A DNA stretch of 64,000 bases. It comes from Stromatinia cepivora (taxonomy: Eukaryota; Ascomycota; Leotiomycetes; Helotiales; Sclerotiniaceae). Both the position numbers and the translations under genes were made by a program. Under the pieces are notes generated by a model. It saw only the letters and a list, made by a program, of their open reading frames with translations, was not told where the DNA came from and ran no database searches. The DNA lies in the NCBI GenBank assembly GCA_014898415.1, contig RCTD01000020.1:682001-746000 (forward strand). Direction: 5' to 3'. Below, in pieces: positions 11,807 to 22,409 of this stretch (its first letter is position 1; the number at the start of each line of letters is the position of its first letter).

Positions 11807-14800
11807 ATGGGTGAACCTGTTTGCGAAGAAGATTGGTTGGCGCTCGTAGATGAGGCCAGCAGAAACGCGAGAGACCTGGAGCAGCGCATCGAAGTTGTCG
11901 AATTATATAAACGCGCGATTGCCGCAGAGCCTTGGAGCAACACACTTTGGTTGGCAAGATGTGACTGGGTCTTGTCATTATACACAGATTGCCGGGATCC
12001 AGATGCAGGATGGCCAGAAGAAGAACAACAGCTTGGACAAGAATTATTCTCATTGCAGACGGCACAGGATCTTTGGCAGGAAGGTGCTGCAGCTACGCAA
12101 TTCCGATTAAACGACAGCCATGAGCTATGGAATAGGTGGATAACTATTGAATTGGAAGAGCTTGCAAAATCACCCAGTCGCGAATATGTAGAGCGCATCC
12201 GCAAAATATTTTTCGATCGTCTGCAAACTCCACATGCTAAATGGGATGAAACTTCGCAGATGTTCTCGACATTTCTCACGAAATATGACGAGCCTTCTTA
12301 TGAATCGACGATGGTGCAAGTTACACAGATGGGTAGCGCTGCAAGATATTTGTATGCACAGCGCGAAGAGCACGAATTAAAGCTTCAGCAGGCTGTTGCG
12401 ACTGGCGATAAAGAAGGTGTAGCATCTGTAATGAAAGAATACTTGGAATGGGAGACTTTACAAACATTGATGAAGCCTAAAAAGGGGTTACCTCAAAGTC
12501 CTCCAATTCTCGCAGTTGCCCTCTACGAACGCGCGTTGGCATCGACTATTCTGGGCCGAGATCCTGGAACCTGGGAAGATTACATTGCTTTTGTTCAACA
12601 AAGCTATACCGTAAGTCCAGAAGCGCAGTTAGGCAATCCCCTGTACATTGTACAACGAGCCACTGCACATTGCCCTTGGTCAGGAAGCCTATGGGCGCGA
12701 TACATACTTCTTGCAGAAACACAGAACCTGGATTTCTCCTCGATTGAAGACATAAAGCATGCCGCGACCAGTACTGGCGTATTGGATCGTGAAGGGAAAA
12801 TGGATGAGGTAATTGAGGTCTATATAGCTTGGTGCGGATACCTCAGACGTCGAACTCTGAATCGTTCAGCAGAGGTACGTTACATGAATCTTTCTTTGGC
12901 TTCTATTCTATCGATCATTCATTTGCAAGTTTTGCGTCATGTTACTTGTTTTTTTTTGGTGTTCACGCCAAATGAAAGAGCGCGATGTAGCCTATAAAGC
13001 AAATAATAAGGACAAGGTCCAAAAAACCAAGCACAACGGTTATATCAAAGCCAAAGAGGAGAAGAGGTTCTTTTGTGCTCCCTGCAATTATACTTTTCCA
13101 AATCTCTCTAAGCTCAATGAGCACAATGGCACCGAGGCGCACAAGAAGATGGTCGATCTAGAGTTTGCCGCCACCTTGCGCGAGAAATCACTGGAAAATG
13201 TCCAGAGAATCAATCAAAAGTCTGAGGCCAAATTGAGAGATGAGAAGAAGCACTATTGTGCTACTTGCGATTATGCTACTGCCACAAATTGAGCGCTCAA
13301 TAAGCACAATGGCTTCGCTCGACACTTGAAGAAGGTGGCGGATGCAGAGCTTGCCTCCAGGTCGGCTTAGACGCTGGCCCAAAGGATTTCTTGAGATCTT
13401 TCCTATGTCAATTTTATCCCTATACAACATTTCGCTCGACTTTCGATTTCTCTCTATCCAACATTATTAATACGACATCCACTAACCAACCCTCATTAGG
13501 ACGAAGCATTTGATGTGGCTGACGCTGGTCTGCCTGGTTCACTTGAGGCAGTTCAGGATTGGGGTCGAAGGCTTCACAAAAGGGAGTACACTGATCCTTT
13601 ATTCAGAATTGAGAGGATAATGATACAATACCTCACTCAAAAGGGATCAATCGATGAAGCTCGTGAGTTTTGGAAAAGACTTGTGAACGCTCATCAGAAA
13701 AGCTACGTGTTCTGGCAACAGTATTACTTTTGGGAAATGGCAGTGCGAAATTCTAACGCATCCTCCAACTTACCATCTATGGTTTTGTCCCGAGCTATAC
13801 GTACGAAAGATTTAGATTGGCCGGAAGCGATCATGGAACTCTATATTGCACATTGTAACAATTACGAAGACGCACATACTTTGCTAGCAGCTAAAGATTT
13901 GGTCCGCAGACAATTCCAACTAGTCACCAAGCGCAGGAAAAAGCTGGCTGTTGAGCAAGCAGAATTGTATGCTCAACAACAACCGCATGTTGTCACCCCA
14001 GATCCAACGGACGAGGAATCTCCTGGAAATTCGAAGAGGAAACGTGAGCCGACCTCAGAAGATGCCAATGGTAACACCCACAAGAAGATAAAAAATGAGC
14101 AACCTGTAGCTGATCCAGAGGCCTTGCGGCAACAGCATTTGACAAGGGATCGAGAGAATACCACCGTAATAGTCACCAACTTGCCCCCCGAAGTTACCCA
14201 GACCAAAGTCAGACAGTATTTCAAAGAATATGGTCACATCAATAGCTTAACCCTCAAGACCGAACCCGACAAGCTTTCCTCTACCTGTTTGATCGAATTT
14301 CGTTCCAATGATGACGTCCAATCGGCTTTTCTCCGTGATGGAAAATTTTTCGGTGAGAATCAGATCAAAGTCGAGTCCGGTACTGGTTTGACTCTCTATG
14401 TAACAAATTACCCACCTACTGCTGATGAGAATTACATGCATAACCTTTTCAAGGATTGTGGTGAAATATTCAGTATCCGATGGCCAAGTCTCAAGTTCAA
14501 CACGCATCGTCGATTTTGCTACATTACCTTCCGTAATGCCGAAGCTGCTTCGGCTGCCACCCAGCTTGATGGAAAGTTGCTCGAGAATAAATATAAACTC
14601 GTAGCAAAATATTCCGATCCAGCAGGGAAGAAACAACGGGAAGGTGCCACGGCGGAAGGTCGAGAGCTCCACATAACCAGCCTCGATTTGAGTTTAAATG
14701 AGGACGATTTGAAGGAAGTGTTTGCAAAGTATGGTCAGGTTGAATCTGTCAGAATTTTAAGAACATACAAGGGGGAGAGCAAGGGTGCAGGATTTATCGT

Positions 14801-15551
14801 CTTTGAGAAAAAGGACGAAGCCAATGCAGCACTCGAATTGGATAAAACCAAGTTAAAATCCTCAATTCTTCATGTCGAATTGACGCAAGCCAGAAACTAC
14901 AAACCTATCGCAACCAGTAGAGAGAAGGGAACTTCAGCATCTCCAGCTCCAGACGCTGATGGAGATTCTGCTATGTCTCTGGCTTCTACTGCGGATCATC
15001 CCAACAACAACCAACATGCTTTACACCAACCATCAGAAGGTGCCAATCGAACTATTACTCTACTGAATGTCCCCGATACAGTCAATGATGCAAGAATCCG
15101 TGCAATTGCAGAGCCATTTGGTACCATCATAAAAGTCGTACTTCGTCCAGATCACCAAGGTGCCATCATCGAGTACGAAGATGCAAACTCTGCAGGCAAA
15201 GCATCTCTGGGTCTCGAAAACTACGAGATCGCTCCAGGTCGCAGACTAAGAACGGGAGGAATGAAGGATCTCTTTGCGCAATCAAGCGAAGTTAAATCAG
15301 ATCGTATTGTCATTGGACGAAATGGAAAGAAGGAAAAGGAGAAAGCGGGCAGTAGTACGGGTATGAGCACGAGTAATTTCATGCAGCCTAGTGCACCGAT
15401 CAGAAGACCAGGTGGACGTGGTGGCTTAGGACAAAAGAAAGGATTGGGATTCTCGGGAGCAAAAAAGCTAGCGACAGATTCGGATGCCAGTGCGAAACCA
15501 AAAAGTAATGCGGATTTCAAGAAGATGTTTTTGAGTGGGGGAAAGGAATAA
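11807..15551 (+). CDS. prp24: Prp24/SART3-type U4/U6 snRNP recycling factor
   Basis: Exons 11807-12874 and 13500-15551 give 1039 residues. The protein family anneals U4 and U6 snRNAs during spliceosome recycling in the nucleus. The N-terminal half has HAT-type helical repeats (for example AEPWSNTLWLARCDWVLS, HELWNRWITIELE, CPWSGSLWARYILLAE, SYVFWQQYYFWEMAV). Four RRM domains follow: TTVIVTNLPPEV, LTLYVTNYPPTA, RELHITSLDLSL and RTITLLNVPD starts. The C-terminus SNADFKKMFLSGGKE resembles the Lsm-binding box of Prp24. The ATG at 11807 (MGEPVCEEDW) is preferred over an upstream in-frame ATG that adds an unrelated 23 residues. The only intron is 625 nt, far longer than others in the window, and contains a zinc-finger coding segment; its splice ends (GTACGT, CACTAACC branch, TTAG) are good and restore the frame (GAG then GAC). 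Confidence 0.9.
12972..13370 (+). pseudogene. Zinc-finger coding segment inside the prp24 intron
   Basis: Within intron 12875-13499 one frame reads from an ATG at 12972 to a TAG at 13368-13370, with one internal TGA at 13290-13292. It encodes two C2H2-like units: FFCAPCNYTFPNLSKLNEHN followed by GTEAHKK, and HYCATCDYATATN, stop, ALNKHNGFARHLKK. The two units have equal spacing (C-x2-C-x12-H-x5-H), and the stop falls where the first unit has serine, so a single base change (TCA to TGA) would explain it. The frame differs from that of the host exon. A linker rich in K and E precedes each finger. I recall multi-copy C2H2 repeats of this style in leotiomycetes. Insertion of a repeat-family fragment is inference; retention as an alternative exon is the other option. 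Confidence 0.65.
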
Positions 15552-16574
15552 AGGGAGTGATTATTGATTGCTACATAGGTAATGAGGATAGGCTAGGCCA
15601 GGGTTAGTTGCTAGGGTAGATAGTGAATCAAAAGCTAATAGTTTTCTTTGCTGTTAATATTTTATTTATTATGGGATTTTTGTTTTAGGGATTGTTTGAG
15701 TGATGTGAGTACGTGGAGAGGAACAGGAAGAGAAATTTCTACGGCCACGACAATGACAACGATTTCGGTAAGCTCATTTCTCGTTTTACTGGTTTCTGAT
15801 CAGTATATATCCGCGGAGTAAGTCAGTGATACCTAGTACTCACCGTCGCCCCCCCTTGTCGGATTCAATATCAAAGTTGTCTGTCCATGGGTAGGTAGTC
15901 TGGATAATATTCAAGGTAAACAATCAAAATCAAAATCAAAACCAAAACCAAATCACCCATCATATAGAGATATCAAATCAACCTCTCTTCTCTTCTCTTC
16001 TCTTCTCTTTTCTATAAAATGAATTTATAAAATTTCTCCTCGAGTAGGACTTGCCTCGAGTAAAAATTAATAACTATATATTATATATTATTAGCTTACG
16101 ACATACTTTGAGATGTACTTTGAGATATACTTTGAGATGCACTTTGAGATGTATTTCGAGATGTACTTTGAGATGTATATATATGCGTATGTATATGTAT
16201 ATGTATATCTAATGCGAAATACGTTCAACGGGTCATGATGATCTGGAGAAGATAATAAATATATAATATGATGTATAATATAAAAGAACATGTCAGGATT
16301 TCGAGTTCTAGTCTACCCCGGTGAATATGACATGAAGTCTTATGATTATTTTATTGTTACTTTATTAGTGTGTTGATAATTATACGGGTGGGATGCGGTT
16401 GTTGGATATGGATGAAATGTGTGATATGGATGAAATATATAAAATGGATGAGTGTTGAAATATATCTTATTTTCCTAAACCGAATAACCCTACTCGTATT
16501 TCATATTTCATATCTCATAAATAAATAACCCAACTTTCAATCCCCCCTCCCCTCACCATACCTTCCCCACACCC
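15552..16574. other. Intergenic with several simple repeats
   Basis: This is the convergent region between prp24 and isocitrate lyase. It holds CAAAAT/CAAAAC hexamers at about 15925-15950, a TTCTC pentamer run at about 15980-16010, a 12-bp tandem repeat at 16104-16175 and a TATATG run just after it. No gene is seen. Confidence 0.55.
16104..16175. repeat. 12-bp tandem repeat, six copies
   Basis: The unit TACTTTGAGATG occurs six times in a row with one or two changes per copy (final G to A in copy 2, first T to C in copy 4, TATTTCGAGATG in copy 5). It runs into a TATATG-type dinucleotide-rich tract to about 16208. Confidence 0.85.
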
Positions 16575-18404
16575 CTAATGAAACTGATCCTCGGTAACAC
16601 CCTTCCCCATCGCACTCGTACTACTCACACCCCCCGTAACCATCTTCAACAACTCATCCGCATAATTCGCCCCTGACCATTTCTGATGCTTCACCACATC
16701 AACTCCCAACTCCATTTCCGGTTCCTGCACCAGTTCCCCATAGGCCCTCATACCCATCCTACTATATTTCTCCGCGAACTGATGGGAAATAAGTGCCGTG
16801 GTGTGAAGACCCGCTAATGTAATAAATTGCCAACAATATCCTAGTTTGGATAGGCGCTGAATATAGGTTTCTTGATCTGCGCGCGGCATGGCCGATTTCC
16901 AGTTGAAGGATGGAGAGAGATTGTAGGCGAGTTTTAAATCTGGGTAGACGGCGTGGACGCCCGCGGCGAATTCGGCGGCTTGGTTGTAGTCTGGCAATTT
17001 GGACTCCATCCAGACTGCATCGGCGTAGGGGGCGTAGGCAATAGCGCGATTGATGGCGCAGCCGCAGCCGCCCTTTAATCTGTAATACCCTTCTCGTGTA
17101 CGAGGAGCATCCCAGTCCCAATAAATATCTACACCGGCGATTGTTTTGGCGAGTGCTCTTGCTTCGGAATTACTCTTTCCTTTTACCTCGTTTAGGAATT
17201 TGGAAATGAGATCCTCAGCTTGGGTGTTGTTAGGATTGGATTTTATGGAGGAGACGACGGCATCGTTGAAAAGTTTGAGATCGGCTTGTGCTGTCCATTC
17301 ATCTTCGATGGCTTGGAGTTCCGCACCAGTTTTGCCAGCTCGCTCACCAGCCATCATTAGGTCGTTGAGGGCTTGAAGGTTGGGATTTGTGGAGCCGAGG
17401 ATATAGGGGTGGTCGCGGGGGTCGATGGTTGTTGTTATTAAGGTTGCAGCTTCGGCATCTGTACGGGCAATAGCGATGAGATCGGACCCTATTTGAGTGT
17501 GTTGTTAGTACTCACTATTTCCATGAAATAGGGATAGATTTTGACATACCCATAATATCAGCCTGAGCACGAATAGCAACCAGACGGTTAATATGTTCAC
17601 TGATAGGTACAAGGACCTTTCCAGCCATATGTCCACATTTCTTAGTACCAGGGGCTTGATCCTCGATATGAATACCCGCAGCTCCCTTCTCCACAAACAA
17701 TTTTGTCAATTTCATAACGGCAGTAAGACCACCATGGCCAGTATCTGCATCTGCGATGATGGGACGGAGATAATCGACGTTTTGGAGCTTGGCACGATCG
17801 GCTTTTGAGGCGGTCATTACGCGCTCTTCTCGTTGTTTGCGGTCGTGGAAGAGTTGGGCCATGAAGAGATGGGCTACTTTGTTGGGAACTGTAGTCTTTG
17901 GGAGTGTGAGTAGGTTGGAGAGAAAAGAGGAGGGAATGAAGTGAACTTACATATGGGTAATCTGCGAGATCTGGACCAGGTTCATCGGAGGAAGATGCAG
18001 TAGATGATGATTGCCATCCAGAAACATAAACTGTATCGAGGAACTTTGCCATTTGAGTCAACATGGTAGGTTCCAAGCAACCATATGTATAGGAAGCATC
18101 CTTAGTCTGTTTTCAAAACGCATCAGTTTCAATCTGCCAATGTGATATCAGGAGTATGAGGAATGCATACCTTGAATCTCTCCTCCAAGATCTTCCAAAG
18201 CTTTTTCGATAGCGCATTGCTTGGATATTCAATCTTCAGATTTCCTCTCTTTGCCACAATCTGCTCAGCAGTAAATGGTCTCTTGGTATATCTCCATCTC
18301 TCATCTTCCCACCATTTCTTAACAGCAGCAACCTCTTCCAAAAAAATCCTCTCTTCTTGCTCTGGATCCACCGAGGTACCAGCCATTGCATTGGTAGCAG
18401 CCAT
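16575..18404 (-). CDS. icl1: Isocitrate lyase
   Basis: Exons 18171-18404, 17951-18106, 17550-17895 and 16575-17488 give 549 residues; introns are 61-64, 55 and 64 nt. The enzyme splits isocitrate into glyoxylate and succinate in the glyoxylate cycle, which allows growth on acetate and fatty acids. The catalytic signature KKCGHM is at residues 215-220. Other family landmarks are [20 protein letters not shown] near the N-terminus, DADTGHGG (about 179-186), [10 protein letters not shown] (about 204-213), [14 protein letters not shown] and [11 protein letters not shown]. Length matches fungal isocitrate lyases. The C-terminus ends TEDQFH, with no SKL-type peroxisomal signal; import could rely on an internal signal or a partner. 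Such genes are usually glucose repressed and acetate induced, but I could not point to a specific site upstream. Confidence 0.95.
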
Positions 18405-20003
18405 CTTGAGTGTAAATATGTAAGAGTGTAGAGTGTATAAAACAACAAGAAATGAGTCTCTTTTGTGAGTAATTCTTTCAAGCTCTAGAAAAGTGACGTT
18501 GAGATAGGATGTATGAAGTTTAGATTCCTATTTCTCTCCAGGAATGTAAAATGCCAAACTATTAATTCTTCAATCAAGACCGTAAACAAATTTAGAATCA
18601 ATATCCAAAATGTAAAAAGAAAGAAGTCCAAAGCATATAGCTATATAATCACCTCTCCCCCCCTCAGCAAAGAATCCATCCGGCCCAAGAAACCCGAGCT
18701 AGTTCCCTATATCGCAAGAGATGACAAGACTCACAAGCGTCTTGTATCCTCGGACCCATCGAGGAGATTTCCTTTACCATCAGCGAAACATTTGGTTGGT
18801 TGTTCGGGTCAAAGGGAAAGCATTAGGAATGTCATGATTGGATACATTCCCGGAAACTGGTTACTGCCCAGTTGCTTAGCATTGCCATTTTAGTAAATAG
18901 ACTTTCTGGCTTAGCTTGGCTCTCCAAGATCTGATGCGTTTTAGTGTAACGATTGCGGCTGGCTTTAATTATGACGAATGCGGAGATATGGATGAAGATT
19001 TGAGATTGAAATGGGGGTTTTGAATGTTTTTTGTTTTTTTTTGGTTGTTTTTTTTTGGTCTTTTTTGGATGCCAATTGTTGGTCGTGCGCTTCCAATTAC
19101 CATGGCATAGGTACCTACCGTTAATTCCATGCATCAGAATCCCAATCTCTCATCATCACAAACTTCCCTCAGACCGCCCAAGTGCCCAGCCGTAAGACGT
19201 TCTCTTGGAAAGTTACATCTCAGTTATCTATCACCTAACACATGTTTTCACACGCGCACTGGACGTTATCATTTCTTACCTACATTAGCATGTGAAGAAA
19301 GCTTCAAAATAGATACGACAACCCTGGGTCAAACAAGGTTTAATTACAAGTTACAAATGCGGAGGAGGGGATTAATTTTTCTGCAAGGGCCTATCTAATG
19401 CCTCGGCTTAAAAAAACGGCTCAGAGACCCCCCTTCATCCTTAAGTCCGATCCGATATTCGCTGTTTTGCTTTTCCGAAATATTTAGAATTTTCCGGTCA
19501 TGCTTTTGAATGTCCGATTTTAGGATGCGATCTTAGGAAAGTGAAGGCATTCATCAATCATAAACCATATTGAAATTGAAATTGAAATCAATGACGAGGA
19601 ACCATGTGTAGAAAAGCCAAGAACAGTCATGTCATCAATGAACGGGTAAAGGATGCATAATGTTATCAGCAATTTTGCCGGTATATTAATTTCTTGCGAG
19701 ACAGCGCAGACGGCTACTTTTCAACATAATTCTATACATATCTTCATTAAAGTCTCCAACCCCAGAGCGAACAACCACCGCAAATCATCACCAAACATCA
19801 GCCATAAATAACACTTTTGCAAATCCTGCAAGAAGGTTCTATCTGCTTTTGGGACACCCCTATCGTCCCACCACATCATGATCGTTTCAATCGTTAACTT
19901 GAGAACATTTTGGAATATCGTTAAGGTTTTCATGGGGTATAGAGCAAAAATGCAAATGTCGTTAAAGCATCAAACGTTCTGGTTAGCCTCTATCTTCGTA
20001 TAC
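18405..20003. other. Intergenic between isocitrate lyase promoter side and trehalase 3' end
   Basis: The left part is the upstream region of isocitrate lyase and the right part the 3' flank of trehalase. A T-rich tract lies at about 19020-19070. No gene or RNA could be supported. Confidence 0.5.
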
Positions 20004-22409
20004 TTAAAGGTTCATAGCCTTATCATACTGCTCCCAAGGAGTGAGTGTTCCTAGGGTTCGTCGCATATGTGCATTGATAATTTGGAGTCCGTAAACGTAA
20101 CTGGCATTAACCCATCCGAATCTAACACCATTAGAACTTTGCAATCGGTCAAAACTTCTTGAAAAACTTACCCTTCCTTGGCAACTCCCTTGAAATCCGA
20201 CCCTTGGTTGCCATACTCCGCATCAACCTTGTGAGGATCAATAACTCTGGTCACATCGTATTTTTCTACTACCACGCCGTTGAAATCGACAAATGCCGTC
20301 GTGATCATGAACAACCATTTGTAAGCAAGTCGTTCGGCTTCTTCCTGGTAATTGTATCGTAGTAGGCCCGTCCAAGCCAGCATTTGCTGCGGAGCCCAGC
20401 CATATGGATAATCCCATTGACGATTTGGTCGGTCTAATCCAACTGCCCCACGAGACTCTTCGGTTCCAGAAAGTAACCCTCCCGCGGCTTCAAACTTAGG
20501 AAGAGCATTTGTGACCAGGCTGGCAGCTTGCTGTGGCGAAGCAACGCCTGCCCACATGGCCCAGAAGGTAGTGGCAGTCTCATATGTACACTGCTCTTGC
20601 TTCAGGGTATTATAATCAAAGTACATGCCCTTCTTGTCATTCCAAAGGTACCTGTCGATGGCCAACTTGCGACCTCTGGCTCTTCGATCCCACATTGATG
20701 ACGTTTGCAGCTGACCAGGCTTCATATCGCCCACGCAAAATTCGGCTGGAATTTCAAGCTTATCGTTGAAAAAGGTACGAATGGTATGTGCAATATCTTT
20801 TTCATATTTATAAAGAAGAGAATTGAGGTCAATTGTTGCAAGGTCGGCGCAAACTCTTTCTAAACGGTAGGATGTGTCGTGTCCTGATTCACGTACTGCT
20901 CGGTCGTGTAAGAAGTAATCATCCAACTCTGGTTCCACGACTTTTCCATTATTGTAAGCTTCAACAAATTCTTTGAAAGTCATATCATACTTCTTAGCAT
21001 AAGGCTCCAACAAATGTTCGAAATGTGATGCTTCAGTCTCTGGAGGCACACCGAGGCCTTCAGGGCGATATCTCGATAGGCCGGTGACAGGGTCATATCT
21101 TGGCTCGGCCGTCCACACGCTATGGTACTCCTTAATGGCAGCCAAGATAGAGGTCTTCAAAAAGTCTAATGATCCTGGTTCATGCTTGATTTTGTCGAAA
21201 ACTCGGAGCGCCATGTCTGTCAAGAAAGGTGGCTGAGAACGGCATAAATAGTATGACCTAGTGGCATTGAGGATCTTCCCGTAATGCTCGATGCAAAAAC
21301 AAAAGTTTTGCACCATTGACTTTGCCAAATGGACCTTGTCATTGACAATTAATCCTAGGGATTCCATATAGCTGTCCCACCCATAAAGCTCATTGAATCT
21401 ACCACCTGGTACAACGAATGGCAACCCCTTGAGAGTTTTAGCACCAGTTGATGGATCCACAACTTCCTCCATGGCTACCGCTAAGAGACCGGGCTTAGAG
21501 TTCATATCACGAACAACTTCTGGAGTGATCTTCTCTGGTAGCCAGCAAACATCCAGACGAACTTCGGGTCTATCATTGGCCACTTTGGTATAGTATGCAT
21601 GCTGTTCAGGTGCACCTCGAGGAATATAGATTCGTGGGCGAGGATCATCCGTCCAATCCTTAGGATCACGACCAGCAATTTCAATTACCGACCCATCGAT
21701 TCTGCGAGTCAACCGGTCCCAGAATGAGCCCTGTATCAATCGTGCGAGCCGGTTAACGGGGTTCTCATTGAGGCGAGATTCGTCCAAGATGATTTGCTCT
21801 CTGCCATTTTCTTTTGCCAAAGTCAATTCTTGCAAAAGGTTTGATAACATATAAGTCCCACGAATATCATATCTTTTAAATCCGTTCGAGGTGGCGGTTC
21901 CGAGAGGAAGTGTCTGTTTCAAAATGCGTCAGTTAGGAAACTGCAGGAACAAAATGCCTGGAAATCCCTACCTTTGGCCCCAAATCTTCAATTGTAATCT
22001 GATGATTGTCATCTGTGTCTTCCTGCTTCCGAAGGGCTTCCAGAGTTGAGTCAACCTGTATTAAGAATTTGCGTCCATAATCTCCAATATCGTCTGCACA
22101 AAGGTATGTTAGTCGAGAATAATTTGGATATCACAGGAGTAGAAACTAACCATGACTTCCTCTTCTCATCGGCTTCTTCAGACCAAGGATTGGTGTGGAG
22201 AGAGTGCTCTGATTCTGCGAGCAAAATCAGATGAGTGTATGATGGGTGTTATTGAGATATGCCATGCTTACTGAAGAGTATGTACGGGTCCGGAATTGTC
22301 GAAATGATTTCTGATTTGTGTCATGGCTGTAGTATACATGTGCCGCAGCAAACGGATCAATTTCACTGGAAACGCTGGAAGTACGCTGTTTTGGCAATGG
22401 CGAGGTCAT
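20004..22409 (-). CDS. nth1: Neutral trehalase (GH37)
   Basis: Exons 22272-22409, 22151-22214, 21972-22093, 20172-21913 and 20004-20121 give 727 residues, close to the usual 730-750. The enzyme hydrolyses cytosolic trehalose to glucose when spores germinate or stress ends. The GH37 signatures are [14 protein letters not shown] (about residues 277-290) and [12 protein letters not shown] in the C-terminal third. The regulatory N-terminus carries RRGS at residues 63-66, a protein kinase A site type, and [12 protein letters not shown] at about 93-104, the EF-hand-like calcium-binding loop of neutral trehalases. There is no signal peptide, which separates it from acid trehalase. Exon 2 ends in a less usual GTTAGT donor; the frame and the RRGSHDD reading support it. 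The final small exon encodes [14 protein letters not shown] through YDKAMNL. Confidence 0.94.

Noticed and set aside
12939..12971. Upstream start of the zinc-finger frame
   Set aside because: The residues before the ATG at 12972 are hydrophobic and come from a T-rich tract, so they probably are not part of the finger protein.
14247..14672. Minus-strand frame of 141 codons
   Set aside because: Antisense to the RRM region of prp24, where the sense reading is clearly conserved.
16091..16291. Minus-strand frame with repeated serine, lysine, tyrosine, isoleucine
   Set aside because: It is the translation of the 12-bp tandem repeat and the adjacent TATATG tract.
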